In this document: one piece after another, positions 27,098 through 36,184 of the stretch
How the letters are laid out: every line of letters begins with the position of its first letter
How positions within the stretch are numbered: the first letter of the stretch is position 1
Assembly: GCF_002008165.1 (NCBI RefSeq)
Contig: NZ_MRDM01000015.1
Span: 107,805 to 171,804 of the forward strand
DNA length: 64,000 bases
Source: Rhizobium laguerreae
Lineage (GTDB): Bacteria; Pseudomonadota; Alphaproteobacteria; Rhizobiales; Rhizobiaceae
Direction: 5' to 3'
Notes under the pieces: generated by a model
Databases searched by the model: none
What the model saw: only the letters and a program-made list of their open reading frames with translations
Told to the model about the DNA's origin: nothing
Position numbers and translations under genes: made by a program

Positions 27098-27652
27098 ATG
27101 CCGCAATCTGATAGACGTCGGAAGCGCAAGGTCAAGGGGTCCGACCTTCTTATTCGGGGGCTTGAGGACGAGGGGGTCAAATGCATCTTCGGCATCCCCG
27201 GCGAGGAAACCCTCGACATCATGCAATCCATTTGCAAGTCGAAGACGAAGATAAAGTTCGTGACGACCCGCTGCGAGTGGGGCGCGGCCCTCATGGCTGC
27301 GAGCTATGGCCGCCTGACTGGCAAGACCGGCGTCTGCCTCGTCACTTGCGGTCCGGGCGTGCTCAACTTGCCCAACGGGGCTGGCTATGCCTTTCTCGGC
27401 GGGGCGCCGCTGCTGATGATTGGCGGCCAGAAGCCGATCAAGAGCCGCCCCCAGGCAGGTTTTCAAAGAATCGACGCCGTCGCGGTGATGAAGCCAGTGA
27501 CCAAGCTCGCAATACAAATCGCATCGGCGCAGTTGATCCCGTCGACGGTCAGGGAGTCCTTCCGCGTCACCCAGGAGGGAAAGCAGGGGCCAGTGTATCT
27601 TGAGCTTCCGGACGATATTGCGGCCGAAAAATGCGAGGAGGAGGAGGTCTGA
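27098..27652 (+). CDS. Split TPP-dependent (acetolactate-synthase-like) enzyme, N-terminal subunit, copy 1
   Basis: A 184-residue protein equal to the PYR domain of acetolactate-synthase-family enzymes. GSDLLIRGLEDEGVKCIFGIPGE is the usual start; TTRCEWGAALMAASYGRLTG contains the catalytic glutamate that activates thiamine; TCGPGVLNLPNG and GGAPLLMIGGQKP follow. Normal family members are single chains of about 550 residues, but here a separate gene encodes the rest. The duplicate at 39 kb is split in the same place, so the split is not a sequencing artefact. The N-terminal MPQSDRRRKRKV is also found before the RiPP genes. Likely reaction: decarboxylation or condensation of a 2-oxoacid; the exact substrate is unknown. 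Confidence 0.8.
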   Translation: MPQSDRRRKRKVKGSDLLIRGLEDEGVKCIFGIPGEETLDIMQSICKSKTKIKFVTTRCEWGAALMAASYGRLTGKTGVCLVTCGPGVLNLPNGAGYAFLGGAPLLMIGGQKPIKSRPQAGFQRIDAVAVMKPVTKLAIQIASAQLIPSTVRESFRVTQEGKQGPVYLELPDDIAAEKCEEEEV

Positions 27653-27657
27653 TGATT

Positions 27658-27785
27658 GCGCCGACGCCCCATCACCGCAGCCAAACGTCCGCTTCTGATG
27701 TTCGGGGCAGTCGCCTCGCGTCCCCGCTCTACACCGGATTCGCGCAGTTTACGATTCGCACAGGCAGCAATCGAAAGGAATTGAC
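27658..27785 (+). pseudogene. Degenerate duplicate of the start of the TPP-enzyme B gene
   Basis: This gap between the A and B genes resembles 27910-28025 (for example ATCACCGCAGCCAAACGTCC in both), but its frame is broken. It is a leftover of a partial tandem duplication. Confidence 0.7.
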
Positions 27786-29009
27786 ATGACAAGGCAACAA
27801 AAGAACACTCGCAGCCCTGAGGGCGAAAAGCGCATGGTCAAGGGGTCCGACCTCCTGCACCAGTTCGGACGGCCGATAGCAAGCGATGCGAAACTCAATC
27901 AAATCGCCGCCCGCATCACCGCAGCCAAACGTCCGCTTCTGATATTCGGAGCCGCCGCCTCGCGTGCCGCCGCCTCTCATCTCGGCTTGGCAGCGGATAT
28001 GGCGCAGTTTGTGATCCGCACCGGCATTCCGTTCCTTGCCACCCAAATGGGCAAGGGCACCGTGTCCGAGAGCTCCCACCTCTATATGGGCACGCCGGCG
28101 CTATCCGAAGGCGAGGATGTGCATGAGGTCATCGACAAGGCCGACCTGATCCTCCCGATCGGCCACGACACGACCGAAAAGCCACCGTTCATCATGCGCA
28201 AGGGCGGCCAGGAGGTCATTCACATCGCAGAACAGGCGCCACCAGTCGAGCCGGTCTACTTCCCGCAATTCCAGCTCATCGGCGAGATCGGCCATTCGCT
28301 GAAGGCGCTGGCCGATCGCCTCGAGGGCAAGCTGCCAAACGCGCAGGCGCTTCTCTACCTACGCAAGCCCATTCTCGAGCGCACCGCCGCGCGGGCGACG
28401 GAGGACCGCTTCGCTCTACGTTTGGTCAACGATATAAGCGAGGTGATGACGCCGCATGACAGCATCCTGGTGCTGGACAACGGCCAGTACAAGATCTCGG
28501 TCGCTCGCAACTACCAGACCAATGCCCCCAATACGCTGCTGCTCGACAATGCTCTTGCAACGATGGGAGCAGGACTGCCGTCGGGGATTGCGGCCGCGAT
28601 GCTCAATCCCTTGCACCGCGTCATGGCGCTCTGCGGCGACGGCGGCTTCTTGATGACCAGCCAGGAACTGGAGACGGCCGTCCGCCTCAAGCTCAACCTG
28701 GTCATCGTCATCCTGAATAACAAGGACTACGGCATGATCAGCTGTAAGCAGGCCTCCAAGGATTTCAAGAATTTCGGCACCAAATTCGACAATCCGGATT
28801 TCGTGAAATTGGCCGAATCCTATCACGCCAAGGGCACGCGCGTCGACCCACGGGACGATCTGGTGCCGGCGCTGGAAGCCGCTTTCGAAGGCGGCGGCGT
28901 CCATGTTGTCGAAGTGGCGACCGATTATTCGGATTACAAGCGAGGGCTCACCGACAAGCCGCGCTCGCGCAAAGCGAAACCAACTACGCGCCTGAGCGAC
29001 CTAGGATAA
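27786..29009 (+). CDS. Split TPP-dependent enzyme, central and C-terminal subunit, copy 1
   Basis: A 407-residue protein with the middle FAD/ADP-fold domain (ITAAKRPLLIFGAAASRAAA) and the C-terminal PP domain. The TPP-Mg motif is GDGGFLMTSQELETA...VILNNKDYGMI (GDG...NN). The first 25 residues (MTRQQKNTRSPEG then MVKGSDLL) do not belong to this domain: they match the region before and at the start of subunit A (compare 39133-39200). The gene is thus a recombinant with a borrowed N-terminus. With subunit A it should rebuild a complete enzyme. Confidence 0.8.
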   Translation: MTRQQKNTRSPEGEKRMVKGSDLLHQFGRPIASDAKLNQIAARITAAKRPLLIFGAAASRAAASHLGLAADMAQFVIRTGIPFLATQMGKGTVSESSHLYMGTPALSEGEDVHEVIDKADLILPIGHDTTEKPPFIMRKGGQEVIHIAEQAPPVEPVYFPQFQLIGEIGHSLKALADRLEGKLPNAQALLYLRKPILERTAARATEDRFALRLVNDISEVMTPHDSILVLDNGQYKISVARNYQTNAPNTLLLDNALATMGAGLPSGIAAAMLNPLHRVMALCGDGGFLMTSQELETAVRLKLNLVIVILNNKDYGMISCKQASKDFKNFGTKFDNPDFVKLAESYHAKGTRVDPRDDLVPALEAAFEGGGVHVVEVATDYSDYKRGLTDKPRSRKAKPTTRLSDLG

Positions 29010-29015
29010 ACCGCC

Positions 29016-29040
29016 TCGGGCGGCAGGCCCTGCCGCCCGA
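29016..29040 (+). promoter_or_regulatory. Intercistronic stem-loop before the alcohol dehydrogenase gene (copy 1)
   Basis: TCGGGCGGCAG and CTGCCGCCCGA form an 11-bp stem with a GCC loop. The same hairpin core is kept in copy 2 although the flanks differ. There is no U-run, so a processing or stability role is likelier than termination. Confidence 0.7.
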
Positions 29041-29066
29041 GAGAGCCAAACAAATGGACCAAACAC

Positions 29067-30239
29067 ATGGCCATCACTTTCCAAACCCCGTCCAACATCC
29101 GTTTCGGGGCAGGCGCGTCCAGCAAGATCGGCGAGCTCCTCAAGGGCTACAAGGCCGCCCATGTGCTGCTCGTCACCGACGAGAAGGTGCGGGCGGCCGG
29201 GCTGACGCGCAATGCGGAAGCGGCGATTGCCGAAGCCGGCATCGCGCTCACCGTGTTCGACGGCGTGGTCGTCGACGCGCCGTCGCATGTCATCGAAGCG
29301 GCAGCAGAAATCTGCCGCGAGTGCGGCGTCGACGCTGTCGTGGCGATCGGCGGCGGCAGCGTACTGGATACGGCAAAGCTCGTCGCCTATCTCGCCAAAA
29401 CCCCGGACAAGCTTGATGATATCTATGGTATCGGCCGTGCCACCGGCGATCGGCTGCCGCTGCTGCTGGTGCCGACCACGGCGGGCACTGGATCGGAAGT
29501 GACGCCGATCTCCATCGTTAAGACGCCCAACGACGAGAAGAAGGCGGTGATCTCGCCGCGCCTCATCCCGGACTGGGTGATCCTCGATCCCGTACTGACG
29601 CTCGGCCTGCCGCCGCACCTCACCGCCCAGACGGGCATCGACGCCATGGCGCACGCAATCGAGGCCTATACCGGCAAGATCAAGAAGAACCCGACCTCCG
29701 ACCAGCTCGCGTTGAAGGCGCTGGCGCTGTTGTCGGCCAATCTCAGGAAAGTCTATACGGACGGCTCGGACCTCGAAGCGCGCTTGGACATGCTGTTCGG
29801 CTCCATGCTGGCCGGCATGGCGTTTGCCAACTCGCCGGTTGCCGCGGTGCACGCGCTCGCCTATCCGATCGGCGAGATCTTCGATGTCGGGCACGGCCTC
29901 TCCGTTGCGCTGGTCCTGCCCTACGTGTTGGAATTCAACCGGCCGGCGGCCGAAGCGCTCTATGCCGAGCTCTCCGACGTTATCCAGCCCGGCTATCGCC
30001 GGCAGTCCGATGCGGCGGACGCGGCGGCCTTCATCGCCGAGATCGAGGCGATCTGCCGAGACTGCGGGGTGCCCGGCTCGCTTTCGGCGGTTGGAATCGG
30101 CGAAGGCGATCTTTCCAAGCTGGCGAAGGGTGCGATGAAGCACGCGGAGCGCCTACTGGTCAACAATCCGCGCGAGCTCGACGACGATCAGGCCCGGGCG
30201 ATCTATGCCAAAGCACTTGCGGGAGTGAGCAGGCCATGA
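29067..30239 (+). CDS. Iron-containing alcohol dehydrogenase (hydroxyacid dehydrogenase type), copy 1
   Basis: A 390-residue family III Fe-ADH. NAD-binding VVAIGGGSVLDTAK, PTTAGTGSEVTPISIV, metal ligands in GIDAMAHAIEAY, VHALAYPIG and DVGHGLS, all intact. The KKNPTSD and SPVAAVHALAYP blocks are shared with the blc-operon dehydrogenase at 59.4 kb (KKNPLSD, SPVAAVHALAYP), which suggests a gamma-hydroxybutyrate-like substrate. It would reduce an aldehyde made by the upstream TPP enzyme. Its stop overlaps phaE (ATGA). Substrate assignment is inference. Confidence 0.88.
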   Translation: MAITFQTPSNIRFGAGASSKIGELLKGYKAAHVLLVTDEKVRAAGLTRNAEAAIAEAGIALTVFDGVVVDAPSHVIEAAAEICRECGVDAVVAIGGGSVLDTAKLVAYLAKTPDKLDDIYGIGRATGDRLPLLLVPTTAGTGSEVTPISIVKTPNDEKKAVISPRLIPDWVILDPVLTLGLPPHLTAQTGIDAMAHAIEAYTGKIKKNPTSDQLALKALALLSANLRKVYTDGSDLEARLDMLFGSMLAGMAFANSPVAAVHALAYPIGEIFDVGHGLSVALVLPYVLEFNRPAAEALYAELSDVIQPGYRRQSDAADAAAFIAEIEAICRDCGVPGSLSAVGIGEGDLSKLAKGAMKHAERLLVNNPRELDDDQARAIYAKALAGVSRP

Positions 30240-30934
30240 CCCCGAGCTCGGACGACCAACCGGAATTCTCGCAGATGCTGCTGCGCATGTCGGAAATGTG
30301 GCGCAGCAACATCGAGCAGGCAGGGGAGGTTGAAAAATTGTGGTTCAAATCGATGATGCCCTTCATCGCCCCGCGCGCGGCTGACAGCAGCCTGTTTGCC
30401 GCCGCGCAGGGCGGCGAGATCTCAAAAACCATCAAGCGCATGGTGGAAGGCCCGCGCCTTGCCGACATGTGGAACCTCGACCAGGTCTACGCTCTGATGG
30501 CGGCCTGGATGGACGTGGGCGAGCGCATGGCGGCCTATCACGCCATAGCCTCCGTGCCGTGGAGCAAGGCCTATGAACGCTACAGCGCAACGCTCGCCGA
30601 CACGAAGGAAGAAGACGCCAAGGATTTCGGCTGGCGCAAGGCCTTCAACAAGTGGAGATACATTGCGAACGAGGAAATGATCAGCAACCTGCGCTCTAAG
30701 GATTTCCTCACCGCGCAGCGCGAATTGCTGCTCGCCGCGCTGGACCTGCGCACCTGCCAGCAGCAAATGACCGACAGCGTCGCCAAGCTGTTAGGCGTTC
30801 CGAGCCAGCACGACTTCGACGAGCTGACGCGGCAGTTCACGGAACTCAGGCGGGAGCTGCGCGCCAGCATCAGGGCACAGCGCGATGAAGTCGAAGGTGC
30901 ACGCGGTTTCGCCACACAACCAGGAAAGGGATGA
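30236..30934 (+). CDS. phaE: Class III polyhydroxyalkanoate synthase subunit PhaE
   Basis: A 232-residue protein, mostly helical, with Trp-rich N-terminal SEMWRSNIEQAGEVEKLW and later AWMDVGERMAAYHAI and KAFNKWRYIANEEM. The C-terminal half has a possible coiled coil (ELTRQFTELRRELRASIRAQ). Sequence pattern and position directly before phaC identify the class III accessory subunit, which activates PhaC. PhaE proteins in Allochromatium and cyanobacteria are longer (about 330-360 residues), so this is a short version. Class III synthases are not the standard chromosomal class I type of rhizobia. Confidence 0.75.
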   Translation: MTPSSDDQPEFSQMLLRMSEMWRSNIEQAGEVEKLWFKSMMPFIAPRAADSSLFAAAQGGEISKTIKRMVEGPRLADMWNLDQVYALMAAWMDVGERMAAYHAIASVPWSKAYERYSATLADTKEEDAKDFGWRKAFNKWRYIANEEMISNLRSKDFLTAQRELLLAALDLRTCQQQMTDSVAKLLGVPSQHDFDELTRQFTELRRELRASIRAQRDEVEGARGFATQPGKG

Positions 30935-30937
30935 GCG

Positions 30938-32044
30938 ATGACCGAACCCCGCGAAACCGCCTTCACCAGCTTCCTGAAGGATTTCGCCGAGAATGTCGGC
31001 AAGTTTCACAAAGGGGCGGACGTGCTCGCCGGCATCCGCGACGAGGATGTCGATGTCGGAGCAACCCCGAAGACGCTCGTCATGCGCCGCGACAAGGTGG
31101 AGCTGTTTCGCTACGAGCCGACGGCCAAGCGCACCGTCGAGACGCCGGTCCTCATCGTCTATAGCCTGGTCGGCCGCTACACTATCGCGGACCTCCAGTC
31201 CGACCGCTCGCTGGTGCGTAGCCTGCTCGCCGAGGGCACCGACCTTTGGCTGATCGACTGGGGCAAGCCCGGCCGCACCGAGCGCTGGCTGACGATGGAC
31301 GACTATGTCGACGACTATATCCATGAGGCGGTGCACCGGATCTGCCGCGAGACGGGCCATGACAAGGTAACGCTGCTCGGCATCTGCGAGGGTGGCGTCT
31401 TCACCACCTGCTATGCGGCGCTCCACCCGGAGAAGGTCAAGAACCTGGTCCTGACCATCACGCCGATCGACTTCCACGCCGATATCGATGACCCGGCGGC
31501 GATTCAAGGCCTCCTCAACATCTGGATGCGCTCGCTTGCGCCCGAGGATATCGACCGCATGGTCGATGCGTTGGGCGTCATCCCCGGCGAATTCATGAGC
31601 TCGATATTCTCGCTCATGAGGCCGATGCACTCGCTGATCAAGTACAATGTCGACCTCTTCGACATCGTCGACGACAAGGACCGGCTGATGAACTTCCTGC
31701 GCATGGAGAAATGGCTGGCCGACCGGCCGGATCACCCGGGCGCAGCCGGCCGGCAATGGCTGAAGGAGCTCTATCAGGAGAACCGCCTGGTCGAGGGCAG
31801 GTTCGAGCTGTCGGGCCGCATCGTCGACCTCCGCGCGATCGACATGCCCGTGCTCAATATCTACGCGCGGGACGACCATATCATTCCGCCCAGCTGTTCC
31901 AAGGCGCTCGGCGGCAAGATCGGCAGCGCCGACTATAAGGAGGTTCCGCTTCCGTGCGGGCATGTCGGCCTGTTCGTTTCGAGCAAGACGCAGGACAAGC
32001 TCATCAAAATCATACCCGAATGGCTCCGGGCACGGGACGGGTAG
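30938..32044 (+). CDS. phaC: Class III polyhydroxyalkanoate synthase subunit PhaC
   Basis: A 368-residue alpha/beta-hydrolase-fold synthase. The nucleophile is the Cys of LLGICEGGVFTTC, a lipase-like box with Cys for Ser. Catalytic Asp and His are in IYARDDHIIPPS and CGHVGLFVS. At about 360 residues it is class III size, not class I (about 600). It polymerises hydroxyacyl-CoA into storage polyester with PhaE. Three bases separate it from phaE. Expression from the nif promoter 4 kb upstream would tie polymer synthesis to nitrogen-fixing conditions. Confidence 0.88.
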   Translation: MTEPRETAFTSFLKDFAENVGKFHKGADVLAGIRDEDVDVGATPKTLVMRRDKVELFRYEPTAKRTVETPVLIVYSLVGRYTIADLQSDRSLVRSLLAEGTDLWLIDWGKPGRTERWLTMDDYVDDYIHEAVHRICRETGHDKVTLLGICEGGVFTTCYAALHPEKVKNLVLTITPIDFHADIDDPAAIQGLLNIWMRSLAPEDIDRMVDALGVIPGEFMSSIFSLMRPMHSLIKYNVDLFDIVDDKDRLMNFLRMEKWLADRPDHPGAAGRQWLKELYQENRLVEGRFELSGRIVDLRAIDMPVLNIYARDDHIIPPSCSKALGGKIGSADYKEVPLPCGHVGLFVSSKTQDKLIKIIPEWLRARDG

Positions 32045-32046
32045 CG

Positions 32047-32181
32047 ATGCTCAACAAGATTGTCTCCCCCGCCGATGCCGTCACGATCATCCATCCGGGC
32101 GATACAGTCGCCTTTTCCGCTTCGAGGCCGGGATGTCTCCAATATAATACAAAATCCCCTCCGAAAAAGCTCGGAGACTGA
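32047..32181 (+). pseudogene. CoA-transferase 5' remnant
   Basis: MLNKIVSPADAVTIIHPGDT and VAFS correspond to the first 24 residues of a CoA-transferase, as in the intact gene at 42.4 kb, and then the match ends in unrelated sequence and a stop. It shows that the ancestral operon continued from phaC into this gene. Confidence 0.8.
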
Positions 32182-32202
32182 TGAAACTGCTTGGAGAACA
32201 AG

Positions 32203-33367
32203 ATGCACTGGATTTCCAGATTATTTGCAACGGGTGCCGTTTTTACGTTGGCGTCCATACCTCTCGACGGCTCCACTGAGTCTGTCGATGCCAACCTCGC
32301 AATCAACAGGCCGGACGAGGCGTCTTGGCGTTTCCTCGCTTATGTCGCTGGTCCCGTCGCGGCGACGCCTGGCAAGGTTTTGTTCGAAACATGGGCTTCG
32401 AACGAAGATACATTCACTCCGCACCCGGTTTTTCCGGGCGCCAAAGGTGACCCGTCCTGTGGACAGTCGGGTGCAGCGGCGGAAATCGCCGCTCCCGTGG
32501 CCAGCCCGAAAATACTGAGTATTCCAGCCCTCCAGCAGTTGGCTCCGATGGGCCTCGTCCCGCATGGGTCGCCCGACGGGAGCGAAGAAAGTTCGCCGCA
32601 ACCAGGCGACTTTCGATTACATCGTTTGCAAGCAGCTCTTTACCAAGGCCGGTCTGCGATCCTTCTATAATGCCGGCGGGCCGATCTCAGCTCCTGTCGG
32701 CGCCATGGAAGTCAAGGCAAATTGGGTGCCCGCCGATGAGGTCGATAGCGCCGATTATTATGTCAGCGAGGCACCTGACGGGAAGAAATACGCGCTAACC
32801 GCCATGCATATCATCAGAAAGGTGCTGCCCGACTGGACCTGGGCAACGTTCGAGCACCAGAACAATCCAGGCCGTTGCGATTATACCGGATGCCGTGATG
32901 CCTATGGTGCGCTTGTCACCGACGTGGACGCGAGTGACGTCCGTGATCGGCCCTACAGCGCCTGTGCAAAGAACGACGCACTGAAAGCCATGCTGAGCGC
33001 TGCAGGCCTTTCGCCTGTGTGGGAACATTACTGCCTGAAGGGCAGCCAGACCGACTTCGTCTCGGCGACCGGCTTGCCGACGCATCTTGGCAATTCGGTA
33101 ACGGAGGCTGGATTCGCCGACACTTCGTCCTGCATCACCTGCCATGCGCGTGCCGCCGTCAACGCAAAGGGAATAATGACGACGCCAGCAGGATTTGTCG
33201 ATCCGCCGATCCCGGCGCTCTGCCCTAATCCATCCGGTTCCTGTAGTCCCAACGGCGCGCCGGATCCGAATTGGTTCTGGACCAATCCCGGCAAGTTCGA
33301 CCAGGCAGCCGTTGCCATGCAGACGGATTTCATCTGGTCAATTGCTCGCTTTGCAATCGGGGACTAA
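32203..33367 (+). pseudogene. c-type-cytochrome-like exported protein, frameshifted
   Basis: An N-terminal frame from 32203 has a signal peptide (MHWISRLFATGAVFTLASIP) and SWRFLAYVAGP. Near 32560 the reading shifts to the frame that runs to 33367, with ATFDYIVCKQLFTKAGLRSFY, a single heme-type motif SCITCHARA (C-x2-CH), and paired cysteines. Joined it would be about 387 residues and periplasmic. A single lesion means it could be a sequencing error. The function is not known; the motif suggests covalent heme. Confidence 0.65.
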
Positions 33368-33703
33368 CACCGGCCCCGCCACGACGCTGCCCGAGAAAGC
33401 GAACCGCCGAAAGTTGCCCGGCGATGAAGTTATGACCGTCTATCTTCGTGATCGGCGCCCGGTCCGGCATCGCCCCGGCAGCGGAAGGGACCTATAGCCG
33501 CGCTGGTTTCGCGGAGGACGACTCTGATCTTGCGCGCGAGCGGCGCAATGTTCTGCGCCAGACCTCTTCTGAATTCAGGCGGCTGGCGCGGATATCGAAG
33601 GCCCGGGTTGTGCGCTTCGAGATCATCCTCCGCACCGCAACGATCGTCATGTTGTGACAAGAATCTGGATCGATTCAATTCGCTAGTCCACGTCTTAGGC
33701 TAA
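33368..33703. other. Intergenic or relic DNA
   Basis: No gene I can support; the open frames at 33430-33678 on both strands are unrecognised. Confidence 0.4.
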
Positions 33704-33880
33704 TTGGGACAAGCGGGCCGCACGATCCGCGGCAGGCCATATGGGGTAACGGCGAAGGTCGTGGCACGCTGGGTCGAGTGGTTCATGTGCAGAGGCCCCG
33801 GCGGCATGGAGGATTGTTCGTCCCGCCGAACACGAGCCCAAGCCGGTCCCCGGAGCAGATCGCCCAAAAAATCTCGTTCC
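33704..33880 (+). pseudogene. IS481-family transposase fragment
   Basis: GVTAKVVARWVEWFMCRGPG and GMEDCSSRRTRAQAGP match the N-terminal HTH of IS481-type transposases (VT.K.V..WV.RF..EG..GL.DRSSRP). The first stop ends it. Confidence 0.6.
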
Positions 33881-34036
33881 GCCCTAAGAGGAATAGAGAA
33901 TAAGAATTCCATGACGAAAGTATGCAGCCGTAAGCTTCCTGGCGCGGAAAACTGCTTGTTGACGGGGACAGATAATGTGGTAAATCGTGACAGAATAAAC
34001 ACGTCATGTACATGAAATGCCGTCACGAGGTCACTG

Positions 34037-35284
34037 ATGCCACGCTCTGAGAATCCACCTCAAATGGAAATCACTTCGGAGCGCATTCAGCGCCTTACCA
34101 AAGAACTCTGGGATCGCCTAATCGAGCGGGGGGCAGCTCCTAAATTTCGAGACGACAGGACCCTTCGCTCGTTCTCCTTGGGCGAGGTTGCCGAGATTCT
34201 CGGCGTGTCGGGCAGTTATTTACGCCAGTTGTCAATTGATGGGCTGGGGCCAACACCGGAGCTAGGGACCGCAGGACGGCGCTCCTATACGCTTCGACAG
34301 ATTAACGAACTCCGTGCCTATCTCGCTTCGGCCCGTCAGAAAGAGGCTTTGAAGTTTTGCCCGCGCAGGCGCGAGGGTGAGAAACTACAGATCATCTCAG
34401 TAGCCGCCGGCTCCGCAAGCACCACCACATCGCTCTATCTGGCTCAGGGCCTTGCACTTCAAGGATACCGCGTCCTCGCTATAGATCTCGATGCGAATGG
34501 CTCATTGTCGAAAATGTTCGGTTATTATTTTCCGGATATCATTTTTTCCGACCACCCTGCGAGCATGTATGCGGCTTTACGCTATGATGACGATCGGGTC
34601 AGTGTGCGTTCTGTAATTCAATCAACCCATTTTGATGGTCTTGATTTCGTGCCGGGTACTATCGAGCTCTTCCGGTTCGAACGGCAAAGTAGGCAACGCT
34701 ACCATAGTGAAAAATTGAGGTATCCAGATGCTAGCATCAGAATGGTGGATGCGCTCAAGGAAGTCGAGGAGGATTACGACGTCGTCGTTATCCACTGTGG
34801 AGGTGAAAGCTTTCTGACCGCGGGTGCCTATGAAGCAGCGACCGGCGTGCTGATGACCGTCCGCCCGCAAATGGCTGACATCGCGTCAATGGCCATGTCC
34901 GTCGACTATTACTCGCATTCCGTCTCCTTGATCGAAAAAGCTGGGAGGCCCGTAAATCACGATTTCACCAAATATTTGGTGACAAGGCACAATCCGCGTG
35001 ACGTCTCACAGCAGGAGGCAGTCGCACTACTGCGGGACTCCCTGGGGGATGATCTGTTGACTGCGGCCGTCTGGGAATCGGGCGCGATCCGGCAAGCTTC
35101 GATGAAAAACCAATCGTTGTATGAGCTGTCAGCGGGAGAGGTAGGCCGGTCGGCGTACGAGCAAGCGATGGAAACGCTGAATTCCACCAATGCGGAGGTA
35201 ATGGACATACTATCCAAGATTTGGGGCCGTCCCCCGATGTATGTGGCGAGGGCTTCCCGGACTGCAGGTAAGGCGAGCTCCTAA
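34037..35284 (+). CDS. Orphan RepA/ParA-like plasmid partition protein with degenerate Walker motifs
   Basis: A 415-residue protein with the RepABC-type RepA layout: an N-terminal HTH (FSLGEVAEILGVSGSYLRQLS, then a Gly-rich RRSYTLRQINELRAYL) and a ParA-type ATPase domain (LQIISVAAGSASTTTSLYLA; VLAIDLDANGSLSKMFG; PQMADIASM). The Walker A, normally KGGSGKTTT, is AAGSASTTT: the Gly-Lys is lost. The Walker B region VVVIHCGGESFLT has His for the usual Asp. ATP hydrolysis is therefore unlikely. No repB, repC or parS cluster follows. The frame is intact over its full length, so it has perhaps been kept as a DNA-binding regulator or a decoy. Confidence 0.8.
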   Translation: MPRSENPPQMEITSERIQRLTKELWDRLIERGAAPKFRDDRTLRSFSLGEVAEILGVSGSYLRQLSIDGLGPTPELGTAGRRSYTLRQINELRAYLASARQKEALKFCPRRREGEKLQIISVAAGSASTTTSLYLAQGLALQGYRVLAIDLDANGSLSKMFGYYFPDIIFSDHPASMYAALRYDDDRVSVRSVIQSTHFDGLDFVPGTIELFRFERQSRQRYHSEKLRYPDASIRMVDALKEVEEDYDVVVIHCGGESFLTAGAYEAATGVLMTVRPQMADIASMAMSVDYYSHSVSLIEKAGRPVNHDFTKYLVTRHNPRDVSQQEAVALLRDSLGDDLLTAAVWESGAIRQASMKNQSLYELSAGEVGRSAYEQAMETLNSTNAEVMDILSKIWGRPPMYVARASRTAGKASS

Positions 35285-36184
35285 TCCAGGGACTTAGCAA
35301 GTGAGCCCACGTACGCAGCGCCTACGCTTGATGTTGTACGGAACCGGCTGAGCTCTTGAAGGCGGCCAACGCCATGGCGGAGGCGGAGGCTCCGAAGCAG
35401 ACATTCTTTGAGGAAACGGTTATATCATCGACGCCCGCCACGCCGCTTGGTGATTGCCACCGGTCTCGAGGAAATCGAGAGCCGGGTCGCAGATTCCACC
35501 GACGAGAATGGCGCCAGACGTCCCAAGGTCGAAAACAGCGTCCGCGAGCCGCTCGGCCCGGTTATGACCGACATGATTGGGATACGATAACCAGGAGCGT
35601 GCAACGAGCTAAAAGCTCGTAATTTGTTTAGACCTAATCCGCGTATCGCTATACCGGCCCCGCAGTTCATGTAATGCCGCAATGATGAGGCCTGACACAT
35701 GACCGCACCCGATGACATGCTCAAAAAAGCTCGATGCCTACTTGCATAGCCGGGAGCATCCCGGCCCAAACACCGCTACAGCCGAACCAATCTTATTTCC
35801 GACCTATTCGATCGCGTGGATCGGGTGACTGGCCTAACCCGACCGCGACTGTGACGATCTCAACTCCGCCGGCCATATATTTCTTTTGCAGCTGTATCAG
35901 GTCGGGCATCGCCGATGGTCCGCGACATATGGCTTAAAATTCGACGGCGCGCATTTTCCCCGCTGGAATTCGCGGGGGGCACGCCACGCCGCCAATTCTG
36001 CACTTTAATTGCAGGAAGCCTGTGACACCATGGACATGGACTAGACCATATTGCTCTCCAAATTATCTACTTAATCGTACGATAAGACCCCAACAAAAAA
36101 GGAAACGCTTCGAGCAGCGGCCCCAAGCAAGTATTGTGGGCCGCGAACGCGATGGAACAAAGACAGGTTGTCTAACTCCTTGCA
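35285..36184. other. Region without a recognised gene
   Basis: About 900 bases downstream of the RepA-like gene where repB and repC would be expected. Small open frames (35356-35622, 35425-35769) are unrecognised. I see no repC-like sequence or obvious origin. Confidence 0.5.

Larger units (their letters stand above)
26640..27112 (+). repeat. Right arm of inverted repeat carrying the nif promoter module
   Basis: Inverted copy of 25229-25665. It contains the NifA site, the -24/-12 promoter, the nifH 5' fragment and the first codons of the TPP-enzyme A gene, and drives the first polyester operon. Confidence 0.9.

Noticed and set aside
34037..36184. A complete repABC replication unit
   Set aside because: Only a RepA-like gene with degraded ATPase motifs is present; no repB or repC sequence was seen in the following 900 bases.
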